A DNA stretch of 64,000 nucleotides from Temnopleurus reevesii (Eukaryota > Echinodermata > Echinoidea > Temnopleuroida > Temnopleuridae): assembly GCA_036244855.1 (NCBI GenBank), contig BQKZ01004423.1:26093-90092 (forward strand), in the 5' to 3' direction. Numbering within the stretch: position 1 is the first letter of the stretch; each line of letters starts with the position of its first letter. Under the pieces are notes generated by a model. The model had not been told where the DNA came from and did no database searches. It saw only the letters and a list, made by a program, of their open reading frames with translations. This document shows, piece after piece, positions 48,387-58,739 of the stretch. Both the position numbers and the translations under genes were made by a program.

Positions 48387-48923
48387 CAGTGTAGTAAAAT
48401 CACGCTTTTCCGTAATAACGCAAAACCGTGACAAATTTCGTTGATCGATCACTCCTTGAGCGCTGTCCGCTGAATCACGCTGAGCGAAATATGGAAGTAA
48501 ATCCAATTACAATTTGAAAACCAAGGAACAATACCAAAAGCTTCCCCCGATTTTAACCACCCAGGGATTCCCCGCACAGCGTTGGGAGGGTCTGTGAGTG
48601 CGATACCTAGGAAGTTTGGCGATCGAGCTTTCAGATGAACCGTGCCGATTTAGATTTCCCCGTGGCGTTTTCCAGTCATAAATGTTTAAACAAATTGTTT
48701 CACTTCAAGAAATGGCTGACAATGAACTCGCCAGTCGTTTTGTCCGAAAGGGAAAATTGGGCCGTTCGCATGCATGCATGCAGCTGTGTGACATTTGGGC
48801 GAACGACTAGAATGAGACTGGGAGAATCACTCATGCGTATCTCCGCGGAGCACTGAGTTACGTAATAGTGGTCTGAGATTACGGTTTATCGTTGTTACGG
48901 AAAAGCGTGATTTTACTACACTG
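48387..48923. mobile_element. 537-bp TIR element with 5-bp target duplication (ATTGG)
   Basis: The terminal inverted repeats begin CAGTGTAGTAAAATCACGC and continue through CTTTTCCGTAA with few mismatches. ATTGG is duplicated at 48382-48386 and 48924-48928. The interior is CpG-richer than the surroundings and includes CATGCATGCATGC. I see no transposase. It has split a MITE-C copy. Confidence 0.8.
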
Positions 48924-48929
48924 ATTGGA

Positions 48930-49034
48930 ATCAGAAGCAGGTTGTGATTGTTGTGTCTGCAAAGTTCAATACACGGCACACGGATCTATTGTCCAAGACC
49001 CACTTTATGTACGGAAATAGTTTATATTGTGTTT
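48930..49034. mobile_element. MITE-C fragment downstream of the 537-bp insertion
   Basis: ATCAGAAGCAGGTTGTGATT, CACGGATCTATTGTCCA and TACGGAAATAGTTTATATTG match the MITE-C interior and terminus. The matching other side (GCTATTGG) lies just left of 48387. Confidence 0.65.
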
Positions 49035-49207
49035 TTTTTCTTTCGTGAAGAATTTGAATGAAAATTGACTTACCCTCCATCCTGCTAGTGGTTATTTCCT
49101 TAGATCCTTCAGCTACTATTCCATCCAATAAACTGGTATAAATCATATCCTGATGTTATTTTATCACCAAGGAGAAATTATAGGCATGCTGATATCATAT
49201 CTCCTTG

Positions 49208-49370
49208 TCATCACATAGGAGTAGTCACAAAATATTTCAAAGTCTGGAGAAGTATAATCATGCAAGGAAAATGTCTTGTTCCAGTTTATTTTATTCACAA
49301 TTGGAGTAGTCACAAAATGTTGTTGGAGTCTAAAGACACATAATCATGCAAGGAAAATGTAATGGTCCAA
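49208..49370. repeat. Tandem pair, about 100-bp unit
   Basis: GGAGTAGTCACAAAATATTT to CATGCAAGGAAAATGTCTTG is repeated from 49304 with minor changes. Confidence 0.75.
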
Positions 49371-49671
49371 CATGTTTGTTCAAAATGGCTATTCACAGGC
49401 TGATGATGAAGAGTTTCTTGATGTTTCCGTCTGCAATGTTAATTACAACTTCTGGAAGACGTCTGAGAGTGAGGATATATCTGACAGAATTATAGAATAA
49501 ATTTTGGTGATCATGCAATATTGTAGTAATCCTCTTTTTCTAGTGAGTCCAAAATGACCGATATTGAGACAAACAAAAGGAGACTGCAAGTTATATGGTA
49601 TTTGATTCTCAATTCAACTTGAAGAGTATAAGCGAAATATCAAGTGGTGGGTGGGGCAATATGTAATTCCA

Positions 49672-50010
49672 AAGCTCCAATACTTTGTTCCAAAGCAAAT
49701 CACGCATAGGTCAGTGGAGATCAATACTAAGATCATTCACCAATTATCCATCAATCTAGTTCTCCATCAAACTCTGTACAACATGATATTCCTGGCTATA
49801 TGGTTGAGATGAAATAAAAAGTTTACCATTATCACACTGATGCAATTACGAATTCACTCCAAAGTTCCAATAAGTTGCTCCAAAGCAATCCCAAATACTT
49901 TATCAGAGATGTATCACACAAGATCAATGCTAATATCAAAAGTAAGATAAAAAGTAGGAAAGCTGGATCAATATCAAACTCTTTCAAAGACAATATTCTT
50001 GGCTCTTCCG
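49672..50010. repeat. Diverged direct repeat, about 190-bp spacing
   Basis: CCAAAGCTCCAATACTTTGT..CCAAAGCAAATC and CCAAAGTTCCAATAAGTTGC..CCAAAGCAATCC are followed by similar GATCAATACTAAGATC and GATCAATGCTAATATC blocks. Confidence 0.6.
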
Positions 50011-50490
50011 TCAAGAGAACATGGCTAGTTTGCCATTACCGCAGAGATACTCTACAAGTTCATTCACAGCGCGGTTATCTCCCAGCGTTCTGAAATTTAG
50101 TCCAATTTTGAAGACGCATAGAGCCTGTAAAGCGGGCAACACAACAAACCGTGTGTTATGTCTACAGTCTGACCCCAGAATTTGACGGTTAGCATCACCC
50201 AAAGTTGAACGAGCACCAAGGGAAAGGGTTCGTCACTGCCGGGCCAGCCGAGATCAAATTGCCCCCATTCTCTCTGAGGTGGGGATGGTGGAGAGGGGAA
50301 TGAGTGATGCCAGATCACCAATTTTAAATGCCCCTGTCAAACTTTTGCATAAACTACAAAAACCCTGGTTTTACGCCATTTCTTTATTGGCATTAGCAAC
50401 ACCAGAAGATTTACATAAATTTGAAGCAAAAACTTGGTGGCATGCAATTATCCTCCCAAGATGAGCTCAAAGAAAATTGAACCGATTTTA

Positions 50491-50605
50491 ATGGGTCATA
50501 GGTTTGATTCCCACTCATGGCGTTAATTTCATTCAGCAAGAAATTCATCCATATTATGCTGCACTCAAACCAGTAGGGGGGAATGGGTACCTGACAGGAA
50601 TATTT
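50491..50605 (+). mobile_element. SINE fragment related to 25470-25772
   Basis: GGTTTGATTCCCACTCATGG is a decayed B box. It is followed by the same TTCAGCAAGAAATTCATCC body and GAATGGGTACCTGACAGGAA as the full copy. The A-box half is missing. Confidence 0.75.
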
Positions 50606-50818
50606 GTTCCTTGAAATTCCATGTGCGCTGGTGTACACCAGCGATATAAACCGCATTTATTATTAAGCATTGTATAAAGTTGATTTTGATTTGATTTATT
50701 TGTCATGTAACTAGCAGTTGACAAATAAATCAAATCAAAATCAACTTTATACAATGCTTAATAATAAATGCGATTTATATCGCTGGTGTACACCAGCGCA
50801 CATGGCATTTCAAGGAAC
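50606..50818. repeat. Near-perfect 99-bp inverted repeat (hairpin)
   Basis: Arm 50606-50704 is the reverse complement of 50720-50818 with two mismatches and a 15-nt spacer. The arms contain the SINE 3' part, a nested 18-nt palindrome (CGCTGGTGTACACCAGCG) and a GATTTTGATTTGATTTATTT stretch. Confidence 0.95.
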
Positions 50819-51502
50819 AAAAATCAAGTAAAAATCAAAGTTATAAAATATACATGCATAATATATAACCTGTATAGCATATTCATGTTATAGAGTCAAT
50901 CTTAGCTTTATCACTGATGTTGGGTTATTCATTTTCTAATGTTTCAAAATATTGGTTATGAATCAACACCATAGTTTTTTGCTGCAAATGTGTGACAGGC
51001 GTTGGGTGTCAGGAGTGAAATGGAAAAAGGGGGCAACGGAAGCACCTCTGGTGGTGTCCTATATTACCAAGGTCGACAAGGTCGTTAGTCCGCTACCCTG
51101 GTAGGGGGTAGAACTTTACCTGGTCTCCAATCACTTCTCAAATAGAGAACCCTAATACATAGAAAAGTGAAGTGTCTGACCTTGGAAAGTTCAGAAAGGC
51201 AAGCATTTATTCTGTTTTTTTTTTGTAAAAAATGTTTTGAATAAATTTCTTGTAGTATCATAATGCTATCATAACATCATATGATATTAAACACTTATGA
51301 ACAACAAAAAAGCAAGTTCAAAATAAGATACACTGGAGATAAAAGAAGAAATGTGAAAAAAAATTGACAGCCAAATAAGATTAACTGATAATTCAACAAA
51401 AGATGGATGAAGTTAAATTCTGTCCAATAGATTAACCGATTTGCAATCAGCTTGGGAATTGACCAATTGATGACATGGAAATTAGACCAGATAAATCATC
51501 AG

Positions 51503-51625
51503 CGTTTTTAAGAACCGGCCTATAACTACGGGGCCGGTGCTTGAACACTTACAAACTCCGACATAGCGTCAAGTACAATGGCATACCACTTATATTCATG
51601 TTATATCAATAGCATTTATTTTGTG
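51503..51625. mobile_element. Foldback element G, partial copy
   Basis: CCTATAACTACGGGGCCGGT, CTTGAACAC, CGACATAGCGTCA and GGCATACCACTTATATTCAT match the reverse complement of 55608-55725 at roughly three bases in four. Confidence 0.65.
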
Positions 51626-52935
51626 CAAAATCAGTGACGAAATGTAGACCAAATGGGTACCACAATGGTGCTGAAGCAGAAATTGGAACGATTGGTTGGA
51701 GGCTATATGTACTAAAGACTTGGAACAAACCAAGTAGGGGAGAACCCTGGTTGAATTACAGGTGACTGATGGGCACTCGAGTTCAGTAAAGTTTCTCTCT
51801 CCTTGGCAACCTTTCGTCAGTGCATTTCATGGCGGTTTAGATTAGCATTCAGTCGCATAATTCTAGTTCATCATACCTGGGATTTATTTTCCATCTTGCA
51901 GCAAGAAAGGCATGAATTTATAGCTCATGAGACTCTCAACTAGAGTTATGCCCTTCTGACTCTAACAAGCTGATTCTGCAAATATCTAGCACTCACATGC
52001 TAACAGTGGAGGCAGTAAGAAACATGTGAGAAGTCAAAATTTTGAGCATCAACTGCCAAAAATGCATTTGACTATATTAAAAATATCATTGTAACACCTT
52101 TATATTGAATGAGTTGCAAAAGGGTGTTAGCCATATTATTCTATTAGCTTTTGAAGACAGAACTCGAGTTCAATCAAGTTTCTGTCTCCTTAGCAACCTT
52201 TCGTCAGTGCATTTCATGGCGGTTTAGATTAGCATTCAGCCGCAGACTTTTAGTTCATCATACCTGGGATAAATATTTCACATTGCAGCAAGAAAGGCAT
52301 TATTAAGCTCAAGAGCCTAGAAGCAAGAGTTATGCCCTTCTGACTCTAACAAACTGATACTGAAAATATCTAGCACTCACATGCTAACAGTGGAGGCAGT
52401 AAGAAGCACGTGAGAAGTCAATTGAGCATCAAGTGCCAAAATGCATTTGACTATATTAAAAATATCATTGTAACACCTTTATATTCAATGAGGTGCAAAA
52501 GGGTGTTAAATATTCAATTCTCAAGTCTTTTAGCTTTTAAAGACCTTTAAAGTACTGGTGATCCATCAGAACTGGAGTTCAATAAAGTTTCTCTCCACTT
52601 GGCAACCTTTTGCCAGTGCATTTCATGGCGGTTTAGATTAGCATTCAGTCGCATAATTCTAGTTCATCATACCTGGGATATATATTCCACTTTGCTGCAA
52701 GAAAGGCATGAGTTAGCTCAAGAACCTCGTAGCAATATTTATGCCCTTCTGACTATAACAAGCTGATACTGCAAATATCTAGCACTCACATGCTAACAAT
52801 GGAGATAGTTAGAAACACATGAGAAGTCGATTGAGCATCAATTGCCAAAAGATGCATTTGACTATATTAAAAATATCATTGTAAACACCTTTATATTCAA
52901 TGAGATGCAAAAAGGTGTTAGATATATTATTCTAA

Positions 52936-53111
52936 GGGGGTGTTGCTCAAAACTTGCAATTGATCGTAAGTTGCAGTTGATCGGAACGCGCCAATCAAAA
53001 TCATTGTTTGATGCGCGTCTTGTTAAATGGGTATACCGTGCGCGAATGAAAATACGTGTTACAATTTGCAAAGTTGCAGTTGATTTGCTGTTGATTCTGA
53101 GCAACACCCCA
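52936..53111. mobile_element. MITE-A copy 5 with TAA target duplication
   Basis: GGGGGTGTTGCTCAAAAC to GAGCAACACCCC, flanked by TAA on both sides, inside unit 3 of the tandem array. Units 1, 2 and 4 lack it. Confidence 0.87.
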
Positions 53112-53256
53112 TAAGTCTTTTAGCTTTTAAAGACCTGTAAAGTACTGGTGATTGATCAGAGCTCAAGTTCAATCAAGTTTCTCTTCCCTTGGCAACCTTT
53201 CGTCAGTGCATGGCGGTTTAGATTAGCATTCAGCCGCAGAATTCTTGTTCATCAGA

Positions 53257-53423
53257 CCCGGGTGGTGTTTCACCAAGATAAGAAAGACTTTAAGAACGAC
53301 TGGTATCAGTTCTTGCACTGAATATGTGTAACATTACCAACGATTATGCACAAGAAACGGATACCAGTTGTTCTTAAAGTCATTCTTAAAGTCTTTCGTA
53401 ACTTGGTGATACACCGCCCGGGG
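53257..53423. mobile_element. MITE-E copy 2
   Basis: CCGGGTGGTGTTTCACCAAG and CTTGGTGATACACCGCCCGG termini with the family centre CTGGTATCAGTTCTTGCACT. It is inserted in unit 4 of the tandem array. Confidence 0.82.
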
Positions 53424-53577
53424 CATTTTTTCCACTTTGCAGCAAGAAAGGCATTAGTTAGCTCAAGTGCTTTGTGGCAGGAACTATGCCCTTCTGGCTT
53501 CACATGATGCTGCAGAAATCCAACATTCACATAACACGCTATAAGGTATTTCTGAAAAATTAAGACGAATGCAAATT

Positions 53578-53712
53578 CAATGCTCCTTTGTAATGCCATT
53601 GAAATCGGGACCGGCTTGTCATTGTTGTGTCGGCACAGTTGGATGCACGGCGTACGGATATACTAGTATTGTCTGCGTTTGACTTAATTTTTCTGAAATA
53701 GTTTATATCATG
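53578..53712. mobile_element. MITE-C copy, one terminus eroded
   Basis: CAATGCTCCTTTGTAATGCC, GGGACCGGCTTGTCATTGTT and CGGCGTACGGATATACTAG are followed by the TTTTTCTGAAATAGTTTATA terminus. Confidence 0.7.
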
Positions 53713-55547
53713 TTACATGCTTACAGTTGGTGGATACAACGCATCTGTATCATCCCACATTCAATAGAGTACCCTTGGCAAAAGTATACACAGCTCTCAG
53801 GCAATCGGCATACAATCACCCATGAAGAAATAGCCAGTCGTCTTCAGATACCAATTCCACCACCGATAAATTGACGAGGATGGAGATAAAGATGACTTCC
53901 AATCCGCCTCCGCATTTCCATTACAATTTCCCATGCGAGAGATGAGAGCTAGAAAATCACTTTCGGAAAAACCTCGCTCAAGCACCCAATCGTCTCGGAA
54001 TAAATTGCCACTCCAAAGGCTGCATCATCATAAACGACATGTTTGAAACCTTTTGATACCTNTGATTTCAGTGCAGTCTTGAAATGAAAAGTAAAAAGAA
54101 AAAGTAGTCCTTTCAGGCCACTTTCATATGTTCTGTTGGTAAAGGATAACAAAAATTGAGCCTCATGGAAAGTCATAATATAGCATTTGTACTAAGCAGG
54201 GTCAGAATTATTATTTCATGTAACTGAAGGGTTAACACAATGACTACCGAATTATCTAATTCCAATAGACTTTGCACAGACTTCCCAGTTCCAGTAGTCA
54301 ATATGTTAAAACAGATTTCCAGCAATTTGTCAGAAAATCCACACAATAGGGGCACTGACCCTAGAGCGGCTGGATTAAGAAATATGACCCCCTTAATTCC
54401 TAAAATTGACCTCAAATTGGAACAATTATTTAGAGACAAAGCACAAAACCATTGCCCACTTTTCAATATTTATTCAAATTGACCCCTATAATATGGGGTC
54501 AGTGTATAATCTCTGCAGCCTGGATATAGTGAGGGTTGGATGTATGAGTTTAGAAAGGATATTTTGTATGTTTTTAATCACAAATTTGACAGTTCTGGAG
54601 ATTGATAAATGTTTCTTTTCACAGTGAAATACCGAGACATCAATTCACACTACATCAAATCACATTTCATGTAGTGATGTAATAAACCTATTGATTATAA
54701 TCATATATATTAAATTTGTAATTTTCAATTTCATACCATGCCAATTGAAATGAACTTATTACAAATATGTGGTCCAAATTCTTCAACCTTTGTCAGTTTG
54801 TGCAGAAGATTTGTGAAAAAGCTGTGATTATATTTTGAAAAAAAACACTCATTCTCTCACTGAATATTGTGTCTGATGATCAAGTCTATCTTGATCAAGA
54901 AACATAGCTCTTCTCCTCACCTGAACTTTGACCTTTGACCCCATAATTCATGAGTCAATAAAGCATGTCAAGTGATCATATCACACAGGAACACATCCTG
55001 AATACAGCACATTTCGAGGAAATTTATGACCAATTTTGGAGAAGAAAAACACTTGAAATGTTCATCATATTTCTGTTTATTGAATACTTTTCACCTTTGA
55101 CCTCAAGAACAGTCATGTGCTAAAACAAAGAGCATTTTCAAAGTGGGGGACTAGGAAAAGTATTGTATTACTTAACTATTTGAGAACAAGAAATTCCCCA
55201 ATTTTTACCTGATAATTCTTTTTTTTAAAAATTACATTATATTAAAATTCATCGATGCAATTTAATATTTCAAAAATATCCCAAATTACCAAATAAATGT
55301 AGTGTCAAATTTCCTGACTTTATGTGATATGAGGGATTTTGAAATACAATTCACTTACTTTACCCTGACTGGAAGGAGTGAGATTCATTATAAGGATTTT
55401 CAATGTAGAGCAGGGGTCCTGTCTTTCTACTCAACTTTTAATACAAGGGACCCGAAAATAGACATGAAACTGAAACAAAACAAGATTTGCGAAAATGCCA
55501 TCTTTCATACCTATCCGCATTTGTTTGAGTTTGACAATGTATATCGT

Positions 55548-55730
55548 TTTTACGAACCGGCCTACTAGCGAGGGGTGGCTGCACGAACCAGTCGTTGCAA
55601 TTCGATTGAATAAATGCTATCAAAATAACATGAATTTAAGTGGTATGTCATTGTATCTGACGCTATGTCAGGGTTGCTACGTGTTCAAGCGTGTCCCCGT
55701 AGTTATAGGTTAATTCGTAAAAATGCTGAT
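55548..55730. mobile_element. Foldback element G, fuller copy
   Basis: The ends GTTTTTACGAACCGGCCTAC and GTTATAGGTTAATTCGTAAA are imperfect complements. The interior is shared with 51503-51625 in the opposite orientation. Confidence 0.65.
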
Positions 55731-55739
55731 AATATATTA

Positions 55740-58500
55740 CAAATGAACAACGATAATTGCCATGACATGTATAGAGATCTAGATTATGTAGAAAAATTGA
55801 ATCCTAAATGATATCTGCTACTCTATACAATGCAAGAAATATCCATAACAATATGATTTTATTCTGGCCAATAAATCTGGGTAACAAACCACAGGATATA
55901 TCAAAGTACCCCAACCTCACGCTACAACAATAAAATTATTTCCCTCCAAAAGTGACCTCCTACGAGGTCCTGTACCTCTCAAGTATCTGGACAATTTTAT
56001 ATTAAGAATACACGTAGGTACAAATGACTCGCCCAAAATATTGTTCCCTAATGCCTCCTAATATGAATCATTATCCATTATCAATGGAATAAGTTTTATG
56101 AATCAGGGAACAAGGGAACAATCTTTATGAACAGGGGAAGAAAGATAAAAAGTTTTATGGTTGAAACCCAGTGGGCCAATTTGTTATGTGAGAAAGCATG
56201 GTTTTATTGTTATTTCTTCATCGATGGTTGTTTGGGGTGACAAGTAATAGGAAATACACCCAAGTTCACACAAAGATATGTTTTTACAGCTTTTTGACAA
56301 ATGAATGGCTTTCCAGTTTGCAAAATGCGAGCTAATATTTCTGACAAGAAATAACTCACAACTTGGTAAAGGATTAAATTTAGTATAAATTGTCAGATGT
56401 AGATTTGAATTTTGAATTCATTTGGAAATTGAATGATTATTCAATTTTTCGTGACCATACATTTGTAAGAGGGTTACAACTGTTTAGACACAGTTTATAA
56501 AGAGAAAAAATTCAGCTGAATTTTCGAAGTAGAAATTTCCTGGTTCTTTGTTTAGAATTGAATTTATAATTCATTTTTTTTTAAAACTAAATTTGAGTGG
56601 TTATCTTGTTCTGTCTGCTAAAATCTGCTAATCTGAAAATTTGCTGAAATTTTAGAGGTAGAAATCGTATGGTTAGGCCTACTTGTTTAGAATTGAATTT
56701 ATAATTATTTTGATTAAATTTTAGTATTTCTTAATACAATTATGTATACATTTTTGTAGCTCCTTGAAAGATCAACATTCTTGTTATTGTAGCAAATGGT
56801 GTACAAAGCAAGATATGCTGGCTCCTTGAAATTTGTAAAAGTTAAATAATTGTTGACAAAAGTTTCTTGTTTTGCAGCAGCCTATATTTCACATTAATAT
56901 TTGAAGAGCACACACAAGGCTGGTGGGTAGTATTTTTATCACCCGACCCAAGGATAAAATGTTTGAATAAACTTAAAATAAATTCATCTCTGTGTGAATG
57001 CACCCAAAAGGTGACAAATTCTACACTTCTCATGAGCTCCATTTCCTGCCAATTGTACTTTTTTGGCCCTACCCCACTGAAAGCTAAGTCACACTTTTGC
57101 TCAAAGTAAATCTAATTTATTATTCCGGACTCTTTATGAAGAAAAATGTAGGGGAAACGTTTGGCTAACACAGAAAATGTTTAGCTTGCTTTCTACAAAC
57201 ATCCATGTTAGCATCAAAGTTTTCCATATATTTGTTCGTGCAGAGAATTTGAAATAAATGATTTACTTTGACGTTTGACTTTTTCATGCAAGTATGTGAG
57301 TGAGGCTACAAATAAAAAAGAGAAAATCTTGAGTCATACCAGATAGACATGTGCATGATGCAGGACCCCTGGATTTGGGGTATTGTCTAAAAAGATTGAA
57401 TAATATTATTCAATATTCAACAATCCAAAGGGACAGTGCTAGAAAGTATTAACTGTATTCTTAATCTCTTACAATTGCAAGTGTGCCTTTTTTGCAACCA
57501 CAGGGTTCTAAAAGAATTTGTTTCTTATTTTGAAGAATTAGATTCAGAATAGTGATGATAAAAGGATTTTGTCATGCCAGAACCACCAGTGTATAACTCC
57601 AATTGACCATTCCGCAAATCTTATTTGATTAACAGTTACTTCCATTGCTATTCTCCTCAATACAAATGGCATCTAGCAAGTACAATATCACACACGTCCT
57701 CTTGTGGCATCGAGAGGTTCACTTTTGAATAAGCTGGCATTATAACTCTTCAGTAACTCTCTTGCAAACTGTTTACTTGTTTCAAATAAAAAAAAGTATT
57801 CAAATCGCAAATTCAAATTCTAATAGTCTATTAAAGTTGTCTTATATAGATTACGGAACCAGCTTCAAATTGCATTTATCTAGAAATATAATGCTTGTTG
57901 CAAAGATCTATCACACTGAAACCTCACTTAATATAGGATGCAAAAAGCAATATATTTCTTGTAAATATACTGTTTCCCGGAGTAGTATGTCCACATCTTC
58001 TATAGATGGTAAAAAATAATTGGAGTTTAAAAGTACCCTTCTAGTTATAATAATTACATATACAGTTATATTGCTATTTTCAAGAAATAATGTGTCAACA
58101 TCTTATAATGATATCAAATAATTGCGGATATTAAAAACCGATGGCTCATTTTATTCCTCTATTGTTAGGATGCAAAAATCACTTATAATTCACAACATCA
58201 TGAGGAAAATCCATTAAAAATTTAATGTGAACAGAGTATATATGTATTGCTTGTGTTATATTGTATGATCATTGCCATGCCTTTTTTGCAGCAGGGTATC
58301 TTGTAAAGCAATCACCCCTTTAAGGCTTGAACTGGACAAGCATGTTTTTGATTGAACATAGTTTAAAAAGATGATAAAAAATAAAATCAGCCTCATGCTT
58401 TCAATCATAATAACTTCACAACTACACAAAACTACTCATATGTCAAAGTTCGATTACGTTTGTGTGTCACTGTGTGTTTGTACATGTTTGTGTGCATGCA
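55740..58500. other. Stretch with no supported gene
   Basis: Strongly AT-rich. A TTTAGAATTGAATTTATAAT phrase recurs at about 56550 and 56690. No exon, RNA gene or inverted element was recognised. Confidence 0.55.
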
Positions 58501-58502
58501 TG

Positions 58503-58704
58503 TACTGTATAAGCTGAAATGTTCGTGGTGGTTTTATTTTCGCTAATTTCGCGGTCATGGCCTTGCGAAAATTTCCACTCTCTATGATGCACATTCATTT
58601 GTGTACAAACACTTTAAAAAACGTGAAAATAACAACACGCCAATGTGTCAAATTGGTCAGAAATCACAAAAATATCTGTACGCCAAAATATTGGCTTATA
58701 CATT
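58503..58704. mobile_element. MITE-D copy 2
   Basis: TACTGTATAAGCTGAAATGT to TTGGCTTATACA, with the same interior as 38565-38767 and scattered substitutions. Confidence 0.85.
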
Positions 58705-58739
58705 ATTCTAAATGTGTGAAGTGTGCAAATGTCTTTTAA

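Larger units (their letters stand above)
51776..53550. repeat. Four-copy tandem array, about 390-415-bp unit, with two nested MITEs
   Basis: Units start at about 51776, 52162, 52571 and 53161. Each has TTGGCAACCTTTCGTCAGTG, ATGGCGGTTTAGATTAGCAT, GCAGCAAGAAAGGCAT, TATGCCCTTCTGACT and CATTTGACTATATTAAAAAT in that order. Unit 3 carries MITE-A (52936-53111) and unit 4 carries MITE-E (53257-53423). Confidence 0.9.

Noticed and set aside
51776..53550. CRISPR-like array
   Set aside because: The units are 400 bp, diverged, without short repeat/spacer structure, in a eukaryotic genome.
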